This document shows, in pieces, positions 47,066 to 55,092 of a stretch of DNA of 62,618 nt. The stretch's first letter is position 1; every line of letters starts with the position of its first letter. Location: the NCBI RefSeq assembly GCF_014359905.1, contig NZ_JACIYP010000019.1, forward strand, positions 1-62,618, given 5' to 3'. The position numbers were made by a program, and so were the translations under genes. Source of the stretch: Hoeflea sp. (lineage in GTDB: Bacteria; Pseudomonadota; Alphaproteobacteria; Rhizobiales; Rhizobiaceae). The notes beneath the pieces were generated by a model. It was not told the DNA's origin. It was given only the letters and a program-made list of their open reading frames with translations, and did not search any database.

Positions 47066-47622
47066 GTGTCGAAGGCCGATCGAAAAAAATGCGCGGAACG
47101 AGGATCCGCTGTGCATCAATCTCGATCGGCCACCCCACGACCCAGGAGATGCGGCGGACCTGAACATCATGGGGTATTCGGAAATGCTGGCGGATTGTAA
47201 CCTGTCCGTGTGACAGTCCCAAAACGCTTCATCTGAAGAGACTATTTGTACCAATCCCGTAAAAAATCAACAGTTTCTTAACCATTCACTGAAAATGCCT
47301 ATGGTTGCGGTTAATTTTCAATACAATTTTAACAGTCTGGCGGGCGCACTACAAACCGGGCCCTGCTCCGCCGTTGATGGCGGATCACGGAAAAACGATC
47401 CTGTCATGTGTGGGCATCCTTTGATCAAAGCACGTCGCAATTCTGGCCGTGTGCTTTGTCTTTTTGTTTTTGCATGTCGTTATCGCAAAACCGCCGCGCA
47501 TTTTTGCACGACATGCTTCAAGGCGCGGCCCATCCCAGCGGATGGGCAAAGATCACCTTAGGCCCTTTGAGCCGATACAGGCACGTCGCCGCCGCATGAA
47601 TTCATTTTGAGCACGACAGGCA
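47066..47622. other. 557-bp intergenic region between rpmG and pleD
   Basis: No convincing gene. The middle part, about 47230-47340, is unusually AT-rich for this chromosome and could be a promoter or leftover DNA. A rhizobial-type palindromic repeat lies at 47472-47516. The genes on both sides end here, so most of it is probably non-functional spacer. Confidence 0.45.
47472..47516. repeat. Rhizobial intergenic palindromic repeat
   Basis: GCATGTCG and CGACATGC form the outer arms; GCAAAA and TTTTTGC pair inside. From memory this matches a palindromic element found in many copies between genes in Rhizobium, Agrobacterium and relatives. It supports the taxonomic reading. No other copy of this exact type was spotted in the window. 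Confidence 0.7.
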
Positions 47623-48996
47623 TCAGGCAGCCTGGCCAACGACGCGATTGCGACCTTCATGCTTGGCCTGGTAGAGCGCCTTGTCGGCTCGGCGGAGCAG
47701 CGAACCAGCGCCCTCGCCGTCTTTTTCAAGCGTCGCAATGCCGACCGATGTGGTTACTTGCACCAGGGCCCCTGACGCTGAAACCTTGAACGGCACCTCG
47801 GCCACGGCATCGCGCAAGCGTTCGGCGACATGCGCGGCAATCTCCGCAGGCGTGTCGGGCATCACCACCACGAACTCCTCGCCACCAAAGCGGCAGGCAA
47901 GGTCGGCGCCGCGCACCGCACCCCGGATGCGGCGGGCGAATTCACGCAGGACATCATCGCCGCCCTCGTGGCCATGGGTGTCGTTGAAAGCTTTGAAGTG
48001 ATCGATGTCGGTAATCAGCACCGACAGAGGCCGACCGCGGCGATGGGAGCGTTCGACCAGCGTCGCCAGATGGGTATCGAGATAGCGGCGGTTGTTCAGG
48101 CCGGTCAGCGCATCGGTGACAGCATATTCGACCGATTCAGACAGGCTGGCCCTGAGCCGGTCGGTGTAGCGCTTGCGGCGAATCTGGGTGACGCTGCGGG
48201 CGACCAGCTCGTTGGGATCCAGCGGCCGCAGCAGATAATCATTGACGCCGAGCTCGAGCGCCCGGATCACCAGCTCGTCTTCGCCCTGTTCGGCGACCAC
48301 CAGCATGGGGATGAAACGGGTCCGCTCCAGCGAGCGCACTTGCGAGCACAGCCGCAAGGGATCGTAATTGTCGAGCGAGGACGAGACGATCACCAGTTCA
48401 TAGGGCTTGTCGGCCGCCTCGAACAGCGCCGCCTGCGGGTCGCCGATGGCAGTCACCTCGGCAATCCCCGTGAGCGCCCGGCTCATCCGTTCCTGGGAGT
48501 TGGCGCGGCTGTCGACCAGCAGCACCATGCCCGGTTCTTCCAGCTGGCCCTGATGCGGCGCCAGAAGCGCCTCCAGGCCAAGGTTGCGCGCGGTCTCGGC
48601 GCGAAGCCGGAGTTCGTCGCTCAAGGCCTTGAAACGAATCAGGCTCTTGACCCTGGTCATCAGTTGCAGGTCATTGACCGGCTTGGTCAGGAAATCATCG
48701 GCGCCGACCTTGAGGCCGCGCACCCGGTCGGCCGGTTGATCAAGTGCTGTAACCATGACCACCGGAATATGAGCGGTGCGCGGGTTGGTCTTGAGCCGCT
48801 GGCAGACCTCAAACCCGTCGATGCCGGGCATCATGATGTCGAGCAGTATGAGATCGACCGGCGTCTGGTCGCAAATATCCAGCGCGGTGATTCCGTCTGC
48901 GGCGGTCAGGACTTCAAAATACTCGGCCATCAGCCGCGCCTCGAGAAGCTTCACATTGGCCGGGATATCGTCAACCACCAGGATGCGCGCGGTCAT
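47623..48996 (-). CDS. pleD: Response regulator / diguanylate cyclase PleD
   Basis: Makes cyclic di-GMP in response to phosphorylation and controls polar development and motility; 457 residues as in Caulobacter. The first receiver domain has D53 in L-L-D-I-M-M-P-G. The second (about 155-270) lacks the phospho-acceptor and acts in dimerisation. The GGDEF domain has the active motif G-G-E-E-F, and five residues before it the inhibitory site R-G-A-D, so product inhibition is expected. It lies 15 bp after divK and is surely in the same operon. Confidence 0.95.
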   Translation of the reverse strand: MTARILVVDDIPANVKLLEARLMAEYFEVLTAADGITALDICDQTPVDLILLDIMMPGIDGFEVCQRLKTNPRTAHIPVVMVTALDQPADRVRGLKVGADDFLTKPVNDLQLMTRVKSLIRFKALSDELRLRAETARNLGLEALLAPHQGQLEEPGMVLLVDSRANSQERMSRALTGIAEVTAIGDPQAALFEAADKPYELVIVSSSLDNYDPLRLCSQVRSLERTRFIPMLVVAEQGEDELVIRALELGVNDYLLRPLDPNELVARSVTQIRRKRYTDRLRASLSESVEYAVTDALTGLNNRRYLDTHLATLVERSHRRGRPLSVLITDIDHFKAFNDTHGHEGGDDVLREFARRIRGAVRGADLACRFGGEEFVVVMPDTPAEIAAHVAERLRDAVAEVPFKVSASGALVQVTTSVGIATLEKDGEGAGSLLRRADKALYQAKHEGRNRVVGQAA

Positions 48997-49011
48997 TTTG
49001 TCCCTCCGCCC

Positions 49012-49383
49012 TCAAGCATCGCCAAGATAGGTCTTGATGGTTTCGATGAATCTGGGGACCGAAATCGGCTTGGAAATATAGGCCTCGCAGCCGCCCTGGC
49101 GAATGCGCTCCTCGTCCCCCTTCATGGCGAAGGCGGTCACGGCTATCACAGGAATCATGTGCAGGTCATCATCCTGCTTGAGCCATTTGGTGACTTCCAG
49201 TCCGGAAACCTCGGGCAACTGGATGTCCATCAGGATGAGATCGGGACGGTGCAGACGGGCGAGATCCATCGCCTCCAGTCCGTTGCGGGTCTGGATCGTC
49301 TTGTAACCTGATGCCTCGATCAGGTCCCGGAAGAGTTTCATGTTGAGTTCATTGTCCTCAACAATCATCACCTGCTTTGTCAT
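49012..49383 (-). CDS. divK: Single-domain response regulator DivK
   Basis: Cell-cycle regulator of 123 residues that works with DivJ and PleC histidine kinases and controls CtrA activity through DivL-CckA. It is a bare receiver domain with D53 in L-M-D-I-Q-L-P-E and the Lys of S-K-P-I near 105. The ATG at 49383 gives the standard start [10 protein letters not shown]. The divK-pleD order is conserved in alphaproteobacteria. Confidence 0.95.
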   Translation of the reverse strand: MTKQVMIVEDNELNMKLFRDLIEASGYKTIQTRNGLEAMDLARLHRPDLILMDIQLPEVSGLEVTKWLKQDDDLHMIPVIAVTAFAMKGDEERIRQGGCEAYISKPISVPRFIETIKTYLGDA

Positions 49384-49602
49384 GCCCGTTCCCATCCCCG
49401 ATCCAGCCAGGTCCCATGCCCGCCGGATTGTGTTGTCGGCTGAGGCAGGAAAAGTAAATCTCCTGCATGGCGCCGTATTTGGTTGCGACAAATCCGGTCA
49501 GCAATGCCAGCCAACAGCTTCACCTTAGTTCCATTAGGTTGAAAAAGTGGTAATCCGACATCTCGAATGCGGATCAAGTGAAACTGAAGGAGCACACGGG
49601 CC

Positions 49603-49866
49603 ATGGCGGATGCGGAAGATACTGCAATTGCGGTTCTGGTCTGGCTTGCGGGCGAGCCCGAACTCATGGGCCGTTTCCTGGCGCTCACCGGGCTCGAGGC
49701 CAGCAACCTGCGCGAGGCCGCAAGAGAGCCGGGATTTCTCGCGGGCGTGTTGAGCTTCCTCATGAACCACGAACCCACCCTGATGGATTTCTGCGCCGCC
49801 AACGGCACCAGGCCCGAAGAGGTGTCACGAGCGTTCCACGCGCTTGGCGGAGCGAGCGAGACGTGA
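49603..49866 (+). CDS. DUF3572 protein
   Basis: Helical protein of 87 residues matching DUF3572, a small alphaproteobacterial family of unknown function that commonly sits beside divK. The D-x-E-x-x-A-I-x-x-L-x-W-L-A start and F-L-x-x-V-L-x-F-L-x-x-H-E core are seen. It is divergent from divK and its stop overlaps the next gene's ATG (TGATG). Confidence 0.85.
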   Translation: MADAEDTAIAVLVWLAGEPELMGRFLALTGLEASNLREAAREPGFLAGVLSFLMNHEPTLMDFCAANGTRPEEVSRAFHALGGASET

Positions 49867-50522
49867 TGTTGCTGATTCCTGACGCCGAACATGACGATCT
49901 GCTGCTCGGCGAGCGGCCGCTGATTGTCTGCGACATCGACGAGGTGGTGCTGGAGTTCGTCACGCCGTTCCAGGCATTCCTCAAGGACAATGGCCATGAG
50001 CTGCGCCCCACATCGTTCCGGCTCAACGGCAATGTGTTCAGCCTTGCCGATGGTGGCGAAACCGCTCATCAGGAGGTGGCGCGGCTGCTGGAGGCGTTCT
50101 TTGCCGCCCATGACCACTGGCAGACGCCGGTGCTTGACGCCGCCCGGAGCCTTGAGCGGCTGTCCGAAGAGGCCGATATCGTGTTTCTGACGGCGATGCC
50201 GCCACGCCACCGCGCGGTGCGGCGCCGGCTGCTCTCGCGCCACGGCTTCGACTATCCGATGATCGCCACGGAGGCCGCCAAGGGACCCGCAGTCCTGGCG
50301 CTGCACGGAGCGCGCGCCCAGCCGGTGGTGTTCATCGATGATATTTTCGTGAACCTGCAGTCGGTTCGCCAGCATGTGCCTCAAACCCTGCTGCTCAACC
50401 TGATCGCCAATGACGTGTTTCGCGCGCTGGCGCCGCATCCCGGCGATGGCGTCGACATCGCCACGGACTGGCCTCACGCCGAAAAACTGATCCGGGCCCA
50501 TTTCGACTCGTTTGCACCCTGA
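49866..50522 (+). CDS. HAD-like hydrolase, function unknown
   Basis: Protein of 218 residues with HAD-type motifs: I as V-C-D-I-D-E-V (first Asp near 24), II as F-L-T-A-M, and the acidic motif F-I-D-D-I near 165. The second Asp of motif I is present, so phosphatase activity is possible. I start it at the ATG at 49866; a GTG one codon earlier is also open. It is coupled to DUF3572 by a one-base overlap. Confidence 0.7.
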   Translation: MLLIPDAEHDDLLLGERPLIVCDIDEVVLEFVTPFQAFLKDNGHELRPTSFRLNGNVFSLADGGETAHQEVARLLEAFFAAHDHWQTPVLDAARSLERLSEEADIVFLTAMPPRHRAVRRRLLSRHGFDYPMIATEAAKGPAVLALHGARAQPVVFIDDIFVNLQSVRQHVPQTLLLNLIANDVFRALAPHPGDGVDIATDWPHAEKLIRAHFDSFAP

Positions 50523-50551
50523 CCGCCGCGCGGCACCTGGCTGGAGGCGCT

Positions 50552-51130
50552 TCACGCAAGCATCCGGCGCATCAGCGGGCGGCCGATCTTGCGTTCGACG
50601 ACGGTCCGGAACCCCGCCTTCTCGAAAATCGCCACCGAGCCCACGAACAGACCGACCGATTTCGACTGCTTGGCTTTCTCTATCGGGCAGGCTTCGATCA
50701 CCCTCGCCCCATTGTCCTTCGCATGGGCGACCGCGGCATCGAGCAGAACATGGCTGATCCCCTGCCCGCGCCGGCGGGACTGGATGAAAAAGCAGGAGAT
50801 GGCCCAGAGGCCGGGGTCGGACGGATCATCGCCCTCAAGCGGCTTGGACACCGTCCTGTCGGTGTTCCAGCGCGGCACATGGGCGCGCGGCGTCACCTGC
50901 ACCCAGCCCACCGGCACGCCGTCATCGAGCGCGATCAGGCCCGGCGCAAGCGGGGCCTCGGTCGCCTGCTTCAGAAGCGCTTTCTTGTCGTCCTTGGTCA
51001 TGGCTTCGCGCTGCTTCGGCGAGAGCCGGAAATAGCTGCACCAGCAGCCGTAGCAAGCGCCCTGCGGCCCGAACAAGGTCTCGAGCTGCGGCCAGAGAGC
51101 CGATGTGACGGGGTGGATGGTCAGAGGCAT
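50552..51130 (-). CDS. GNAT-family N-acetyltransferase
   Basis: Protein of 192 residues. The N-terminal C-Y-G-C-W-C segment is characteristic of a GNAT subgroup; F-F-I-Q-S-R-R-R-G-Q-G-I-S is the acetyl-CoA site. Substrate unknown. The ATG at 51130 is used although the frame is open far upstream through the antisense of dinB, which is an artefact. It is divergent from dinB. Confidence 0.85.
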   Translation of the reverse strand: MPLTIHPVTSALWPQLETLFGPQGACYGCWCSYFRLSPKQREAMTKDDKKALLKQATEAPLAPGLIALDDGVPVGWVQVTPRAHVPRWNTDRTVSKPLEGDDPSDPGLWAISCFFIQSRRRGQGISHVLLDAAVAHAKDNGARVIEACPIEKAKQSKSVGLFVGSVAIFEKAGFRTVVERKIGRPLMRRMLA

Positions 51131-51161
51131 GGGTCGTTCGATCCCAATGAAATTGGCAGGC

Positions 51162-51211
51162 TTGTGAGTCGAAAGATTATTGCGTAATCTGCCAATGTTC
51201 AACCTTTGTTC
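51162..51211 (+). promoter_or_regulatory. dinB promoter with LexA box
   Basis: TTGTGA at 51162-51167 and TAATCT at 51185-51190 are separated by 17 bases, a good vegetative promoter. GTTC-AACCTTT-GTTC at 51197-51211 is an exact alphaproteobacterial LexA box covering the predicted transcription start. LexA bound there would block transcription until DNA damage. Confidence 0.8.
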
Positions 51212-51220
51212 TATCGCGGC

Positions 51221-52549
51221 ATGACGATGATCCACGCGCCTCCGCATTCCGACCCTGTTCCCGGGTTCTGCCGCGACTGCCTGGCCCCAGCCCGTGCGGA
51301 GGCGCGGCGCTGCCATGCCTGCGGCAGCCCCCGGCTGATCCGTCATCCCGAGATCCACGCTTTGACGCTCGCGCATGTGGATTGCGACGCGTTTTACGCG
51401 ACGGTGGAGAAGCGCGACAATCCCGAGCTTGCCGACAAGCCGGTGATCATCGGCGGCGGCAAGCGCGGCGTGGTCTCCACATGCTGCTATATCGCCCGCA
51501 TCCACGGCGTGCGCTCGGCGATGCCCATGTTCAAGGCGCTCGACGCCTGCCCCGAGGCGATTGTGATCAAGCCGGACATGGAGAAATACGCGCGTGTCGG
51601 GCGCGAGGTGCGGCGGATGATGGAGGAACTCACGCCGCTGGTGCAACCGATCTCGATCGACGAGGCGTTCCTCGATCTGGCGGGAACCGAAAAGCTGCAC
51701 AAGGACACCCCGGCGCGCACGCTTGCCCGCTTTGCCGCGCGCGTCGAGGCGGAAATCGGCATCACGCTGTCGGTCGGGCTTTCCTATTGCAAGTTTCTGG
51801 CCAAGGTGGCGTCGGATCTCGACAAGCCCCGCGGGTTTTCGGTGATCGGCAAGCAGGAGGCGCTGGCCTTTCTGGCGCCACGCCCGGTGACGCTGATCTG
51901 GGGCGTCGGCAAGGCCTTCGCCAGCACGCTGGAGCGCGACGGCATCCGCACCATCGGCCAGTTGCAGACCATGGAGGAAACCGCGCTGATGCGCAGCTAC
52001 GGGGTGATGGGCAAGCGGCTCTATCATCTGGCGCGCGGCGAGGACGAGCGCACGGTGCATCCCAACGAGGGCGCCAAGAGCGTCTCGGCCGAGACCACCT
52101 TCAACGCGGACCTGTCGGACGCCAAGGATCTGGTTCCCGTACTCCGGCGCTTGGCTGAAAAAGTGTCGGCGCGGCTCAAGGCATCGGGCATTGCCGGACA
52201 GACCGTGGTGCTCAAGCTCAAGACCCCGGACTTCAGGAGCCGGACGCGGAATTTCAAGCTCGAAGACCCCACCATGCTCGCCGACCGGATTTTCCGCACC
52301 GGCCTGCATCTGCTTGAGCGCGAACTCGGCCAGGACCGGTTCCGGCTGATCGGCATCGGCGTCACCGATCTCACCGACGCGGCGCGCGCCGACCCGCCCG
52401 ATCTGGTTGATCCGGCCGCGGCGCGCCGGGCGGTGGCCGAGGGCGCGATCGACAAGGTGCGGCAGAAGTTCGGCCGCGACATCGTCGAGACCGGCTACAC
52501 CTTCGGCAGGGGTCGCGAAGCCGCGCCCCAGCGGGACCGCGACAAATAG
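51221..52549 (+). CDS. dinB: DNA polymerase IV
   Basis: Y-family translesion polymerase of 442 residues. An N-terminal zinc ribbon, C17-R-D-C20 and C31-H-A-C34, precedes the palm, as in the rhizobial DinB variant with this extension. Catalytic motifs A-H-V-D-C-D-A-F-Y near 51-59 and S-I-D-E-A-F-L-D near 150 are intact. The little-finger domain fills the last third. The start is the ATG at 51221 or 51227; the TTG at 51206 lies inside the LexA box and is excluded. The SOS-regulated promoter lies directly upstream. Confidence 0.94.
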   Translation: MTMIHAPPHSDPVPGFCRDCLAPARAEARRCHACGSPRLIRHPEIHALTLAHVDCDAFYATVEKRDNPELADKPVIIGGGKRGVVSTCCYIARIHGVRSAMPMFKALDACPEAIVIKPDMEKYARVGREVRRMMEELTPLVQPISIDEAFLDLAGTEKLHKDTPARTLARFAARVEAEIGITLSVGLSYCKFLAKVASDLDKPRGFSVIGKQEALAFLAPRPVTLIWGVGKAFASTLERDGIRTIGQLQTMEETALMRSYGVMGKRLYHLARGEDERTVHPNEGAKSVSAETTFNADLSDAKDLVPVLRRLAEKVSARLKASGIAGQTVVLKLKTPDFRSRTRNFKLEDPTMLADRIFRTGLHLLERELGQDRFRLIGIGVTDLTDAARADPPDLVDPAAARRAVAEGAIDKVRQKFGRDIVETGYTFGRGREAAPQRDRDK

Positions 52550-52618
52550 TGAATCTTCGGAGACAATGAGTCCGGAAACGCCGGTAACCGTCTGTTGCGG
52601 CAGCGGATTATCTGTCCC

Positions 52619-53383
52619 CTATTTGACGATGTGGACGAGGCCGCCGGTTTCGCCTTCGAGCACGCCATGCTCGGCGCTGGTGGGCTTGAGCATCGCCTTG
52701 AGCAGCACCGATGTCGGAGTCCAGTAGGGAATGTACCATTCCTGATCGACCTCGAGGATGAGCGCCCTGTCGGCTTCGGCGTCATAGGCGCCGATCACCG
52801 AGACATGCGGCCCGTCCCAATCGCCGGTCACCACACCCTGGTTGAAATAGAGAAGCAGCGCGTCATCGGCGGAAGCCTCGTTGGCCTTGAGAAGTGCGCG
52901 CACGGCATCGAGCGTGGCGGCATCGTCGGCGGCGGGCTTCAGCGTCTCGGTCCGGTAGGCCTCCATGCCGGTGGCCTTCAGCGCCTTCCCGGTGAAGGAG
53001 ACCAGTTGCTCGAACTTGACACCGTCGCCGCCTTCCGCCGACAGGGCCGCCCAGTCGGCATCGGCCACGAGGTCCAGCATCTGCGGCTGTGTCGTCACCG
53101 TATCCTCGGCGTGCGGCGGCAGGCCACGCAGGCCGTTGAGCGCGCCGGTGACGGCGGCGATCGAACAGGCCGAGGTGGTGAACTGCGGTTTGACGAAAGC
53201 GGAGAAGGCCCAGTAGTCGGGTGCTGCGGCGTTGGTCAGATAGGCATGGTCGGCCGTCAGGGGAACCGCGTCGGGTCCCAACTTGGGCTGCGGCGCGTCC
53301 CCGGCCACAGCACCTGCCACCATCAGGGCGGATGCAAGGAAAAGCCCCGGAGCAAGACCGGCGAAGCGGGTGTTTTTAAACAT
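52619..53383 (-). CDS. Secreted phytochelatin synthase-family protein (peptidase C83)
   Basis: Papain-like protein of 254 residues with a signal peptide (cleaved near A-V-A-G-D). It matches the prokaryotic phytochelatin synthase domain: catalytic Cys C73 in T-S-A-C-S-I-A-A, and His H193 in G-P-H-V-S-V-I-G-A-Y. The residue aligned with the catalytic Asp is E211, with D213 two positions later. Prokaryotic members cleave glutathione to gamma-Glu-Cys plus Gly rather than build long phytochelatins. Export to the periplasm is the natural reading. Activity is uncertain because of the D-to-E change. Confidence 0.83.
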   Translation of the reverse strand: MFKNTRFAGLAPGLFLASALMVAGAVAGDAPQPKLGPDAVPLTADHAYLTNAAAPDYWAFSAFVKPQFTTSACSIAAVTGALNGLRGLPPHAEDTVTTQPQMLDLVADADWAALSAEGGDGVKFEQLVSFTGKALKATGMEAYRTETLKPAADDAATLDAVRALLKANEASADDALLLYFNQGVVTGDWDGPHVSVIGAYDAEADRALILEVDQEWYIPYWTPTSVLLKAMLKPTSAEHGVLEGETGGLVHIVK

Positions 53384-53454
53384 CTATGGACGATCCTGAA
53401 CGAGGAAAGATCAGCGATAGTACCAATGCCCGCATCGCCGTCAATCGGTTCCCC

Positions 53455-53625
53455 TTACACCAGCGCGACGTCGATCACGCCAGGCGCCGCCTTCTGCGCC
53501 GAGACGGTCCGCGGCGAGATCTTGCAGCGGTCCGCCGGCATCACCCCGATCTCGCGGCAGCGGTTATCCATGGTCATGACGAAGGACACCTGCCCTTCGC
53601 CATGGGCCTTGAGATGCACCGGGAC
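53455..53625 (-). pseudogene. Stray 3' fragment of dnaE
   Basis: Read on the minus strand, this 171-bp piece encodes 56 residues and a stop that align without gaps to the last 56 residues of the DnaE at 55090-58650: H-L-K-A-H-G-E-G-Q-V-S-F-V-M, K-I-S-P and K-A-A-P-G-V are shared. By hand count 38 of 56 residues match. Nothing upstream continues the similarity, so it is a fragment, not a second gene. It lies 72 bp upstream of the phytochelatin synthase-family gene. It suggests a past duplication or import of a dnaE end. Confidence 0.85.
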
Positions 53626-53753
53626 AGCTTATACTTTCGCCCCGTCGCGACAGATTAGGCAAGCGGACGGGGGCCGATTGATATAGACCCCGATTGAATG
53701 AAGTATGGTGAGCAAAGTGAATTTACCGCCGATCCCGGAGATCGGCGATGGAG

Positions 53754-54971
53754 GCATTCATTATCATGACGACACCCATCATGCGCGAGCGTCTGCTGCT
53801 GCCGGCCGGTGTGCTGCTCGCCCTGTTGCTGGTGGCGGCGCTTGCCTATGCCGCCATCACCGAAGCGGGCGGAAGCAACTCAGCGGCCCTGATGGCGGAC
53901 GGCTTTCTCAAGGGCCGGCTGTGGGCTGAAACCTGCTTCGATCTGGATTGCGCCATTCTCGACGGCCGCACCTATGTGGTGTTTCCGCCGTTCCCCGGGA
54001 TCGCTGCGCTGCCTCTCGTGGCTCTCGGAGGCGTGACAACATCCGGCTTTATCCTCCTGACCCTGCTGCTTTTTGTGGGATCGCTGCTGATATGGCGCCG
54101 GATCTTGTCGCAGCTGGGCGTGGGCCCCGCCCATCTGTATTGGCTGCTGCTGGCGATCGGCTTTTCCAGCCCCTTGTTCTTTGTCACCATCCGCGGCGAC
54201 GGCATCTGGTTCTTCGCCCAGGCGCTGGCCTTCCTGGCGACCAGTCTTGCCATTCACGAGGCCCTGGCGGGTCGCCTGGCACTCGCGGGCGTGGCCATCG
54301 GATGCGCCTTTCTCAGCCGCCAGATGAGCATTTTCTACGTGCCCCTGCTCCTGGTGCTTTCGCTTCGCACGGACGCGCCGCTGTGGTCGGCGATGGGTGA
54401 CAAGATCGTGCGATCCGTGAAGCTGGGGCTGCCGGTGCTGGCCGCGATCGGGCTTTATCTCGCCTACAACCAGGCCCGGTTCGGCTCGCCCTTCGAGACC
54501 GGCTACATCCATATCGATTATCCGCCCGGTGTCCTGAAGGAGCGGCTCGACGCCTATGGCCTGTGGAACTGGAAATATGTTCCGTTCAATCTCTATTACG
54601 CGCTGGTGCAGGGGTTTCATGCGCGCTTCGAGGGGGTGGGACAGTTGGAGCTGGCCGGCATGGACCGGTTCGGCACCGCGTTCCTTGTGGCCTGCCCCTG
54701 GCTCGCCATGCTGTTCTTCACCCCGGTCAACCGGCGGACCGTGCTGTCCGGGCTGCTGGTGGCAGGCCTGGTCACGGTCATGCTGTTTTACCATTCCAAC
54801 GGCTTCACCCAGTACAATGTCCAGCGTTACATGCTCGACTGGCTGCCTGCGGCGCTGGTGATGCTGGCCTATGCGGTGCAGCGCCACAAGACGCCGCTGT
54901 TTCCTCTCGCCATCCTGTGGGGGATGGGCCTGAACGCGGTCACGCTCGCCACCATGGCGGTCGTGCTGTAA
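53754..54971 (+). CDS. Multi-TM glycosyltransferase-like membrane protein
   Basis: Integral membrane protein of about 405 residues with nine or more helices. The first periplasmic loop has E-A-G-G-S-N-S and D-G-R-T-Y-V-V-F-P-P-F-P, recalling the acidic catalytic loop of GT-C lipid-linked glycosyltransferases (ArnT/PMT type). The family assignment is tentative. Several ATGs occur near the start (53748, 53766, 53778). It has no partner genes and is flanked by the dnaE fragment and a palindromic repeat, so it may have been inserted here. Confidence 0.6.
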   Translation, partial: AFIIMTTPIMRERLLLPAGVLLALLLVAALAYAAITEAGGSNSAALMADGFLKGRLWAETCFDLDCAILDGRTYVVFPPFPGIAALPLVALGGVTTSGFILLTLLLFVGSLLIWRRILSQLGVGPAHLYWLLLAIGFSSPLFFVTIRGDGIWFFAQALAFLATSLAIHEALAGRLALAGVAIGCAFLSRQMSIFYVPLLLVLSLRTDAPLWSAMGDKIVRSVKLGLPVLAAIGLYLAYNQARFGSPFETGYIHIDYPPGVLKERLDAYGLWNWKYVPFNLYYALVQGFHARFEGVGQLELAGMDRFGTAFLVACPWLAMLFFTPVNRRTVLSGLLVAGLVTVMLFYHSNGFTQYNVQRYMLDWLPAALVMLAYAVQRHKTPLFPLAILWGMGLNAVTLATMAVVL

Positions 54972-54988
54972 GCCTCGAGAGGCGAGCT

Positions 54989-55092
54989 ATCTTATCCGCG
55001 ATCAGGCGGAATCGCCCGGTCGCGGATAAGATGCCCTGGAAACAAAGGGATAGAGCGACCTTTGTGCGTCCAATTGGACGCACGGCGCTTTA
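54989..55092. repeat. Mosaic intergenic palindromic element (RIME-like)
   Basis: The first part is a hairpin with perfect 13-base arms, ATCTTATCCGCGA at 54989-55001 and its complement at 55020-55032. The second is a perfect 20-bp palindrome at 55064-55083, centred on CCAATTGG. The outer bases CACGGCGCTTTAG run into the dnaE stop codon at 55090-55092. From memory, both parts resemble dispersed rhizobial intergenic mosaic elements. It may also serve as a transcription end between the two convergent genes. Confidence 0.7.

Noticed and set aside
47281..47300. TTAA-N7-CTGA as a third CtrA site
   Set aside because: The second half-site is poor and the motif lies downstream of both neighbouring genes.
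47066..47622. Possible hidden RNA gene in the rpmG-pleD gap
   Set aside because: I could not build a tRNA cloverleaf or any known RNA fold. The only structured part is a repeat element.
51131..52309. 585-codon version of the minus-strand GNAT gene
   Set aside because: The extra 393 codons are antisense to dinB. The GNAT fold starts at 51130.
53386..53658. Plus-strand frame of 90 codons before the membrane protein gene
   Set aside because: It is the complement of the dnaE 3' fragment, which explains its apparent coding quality.
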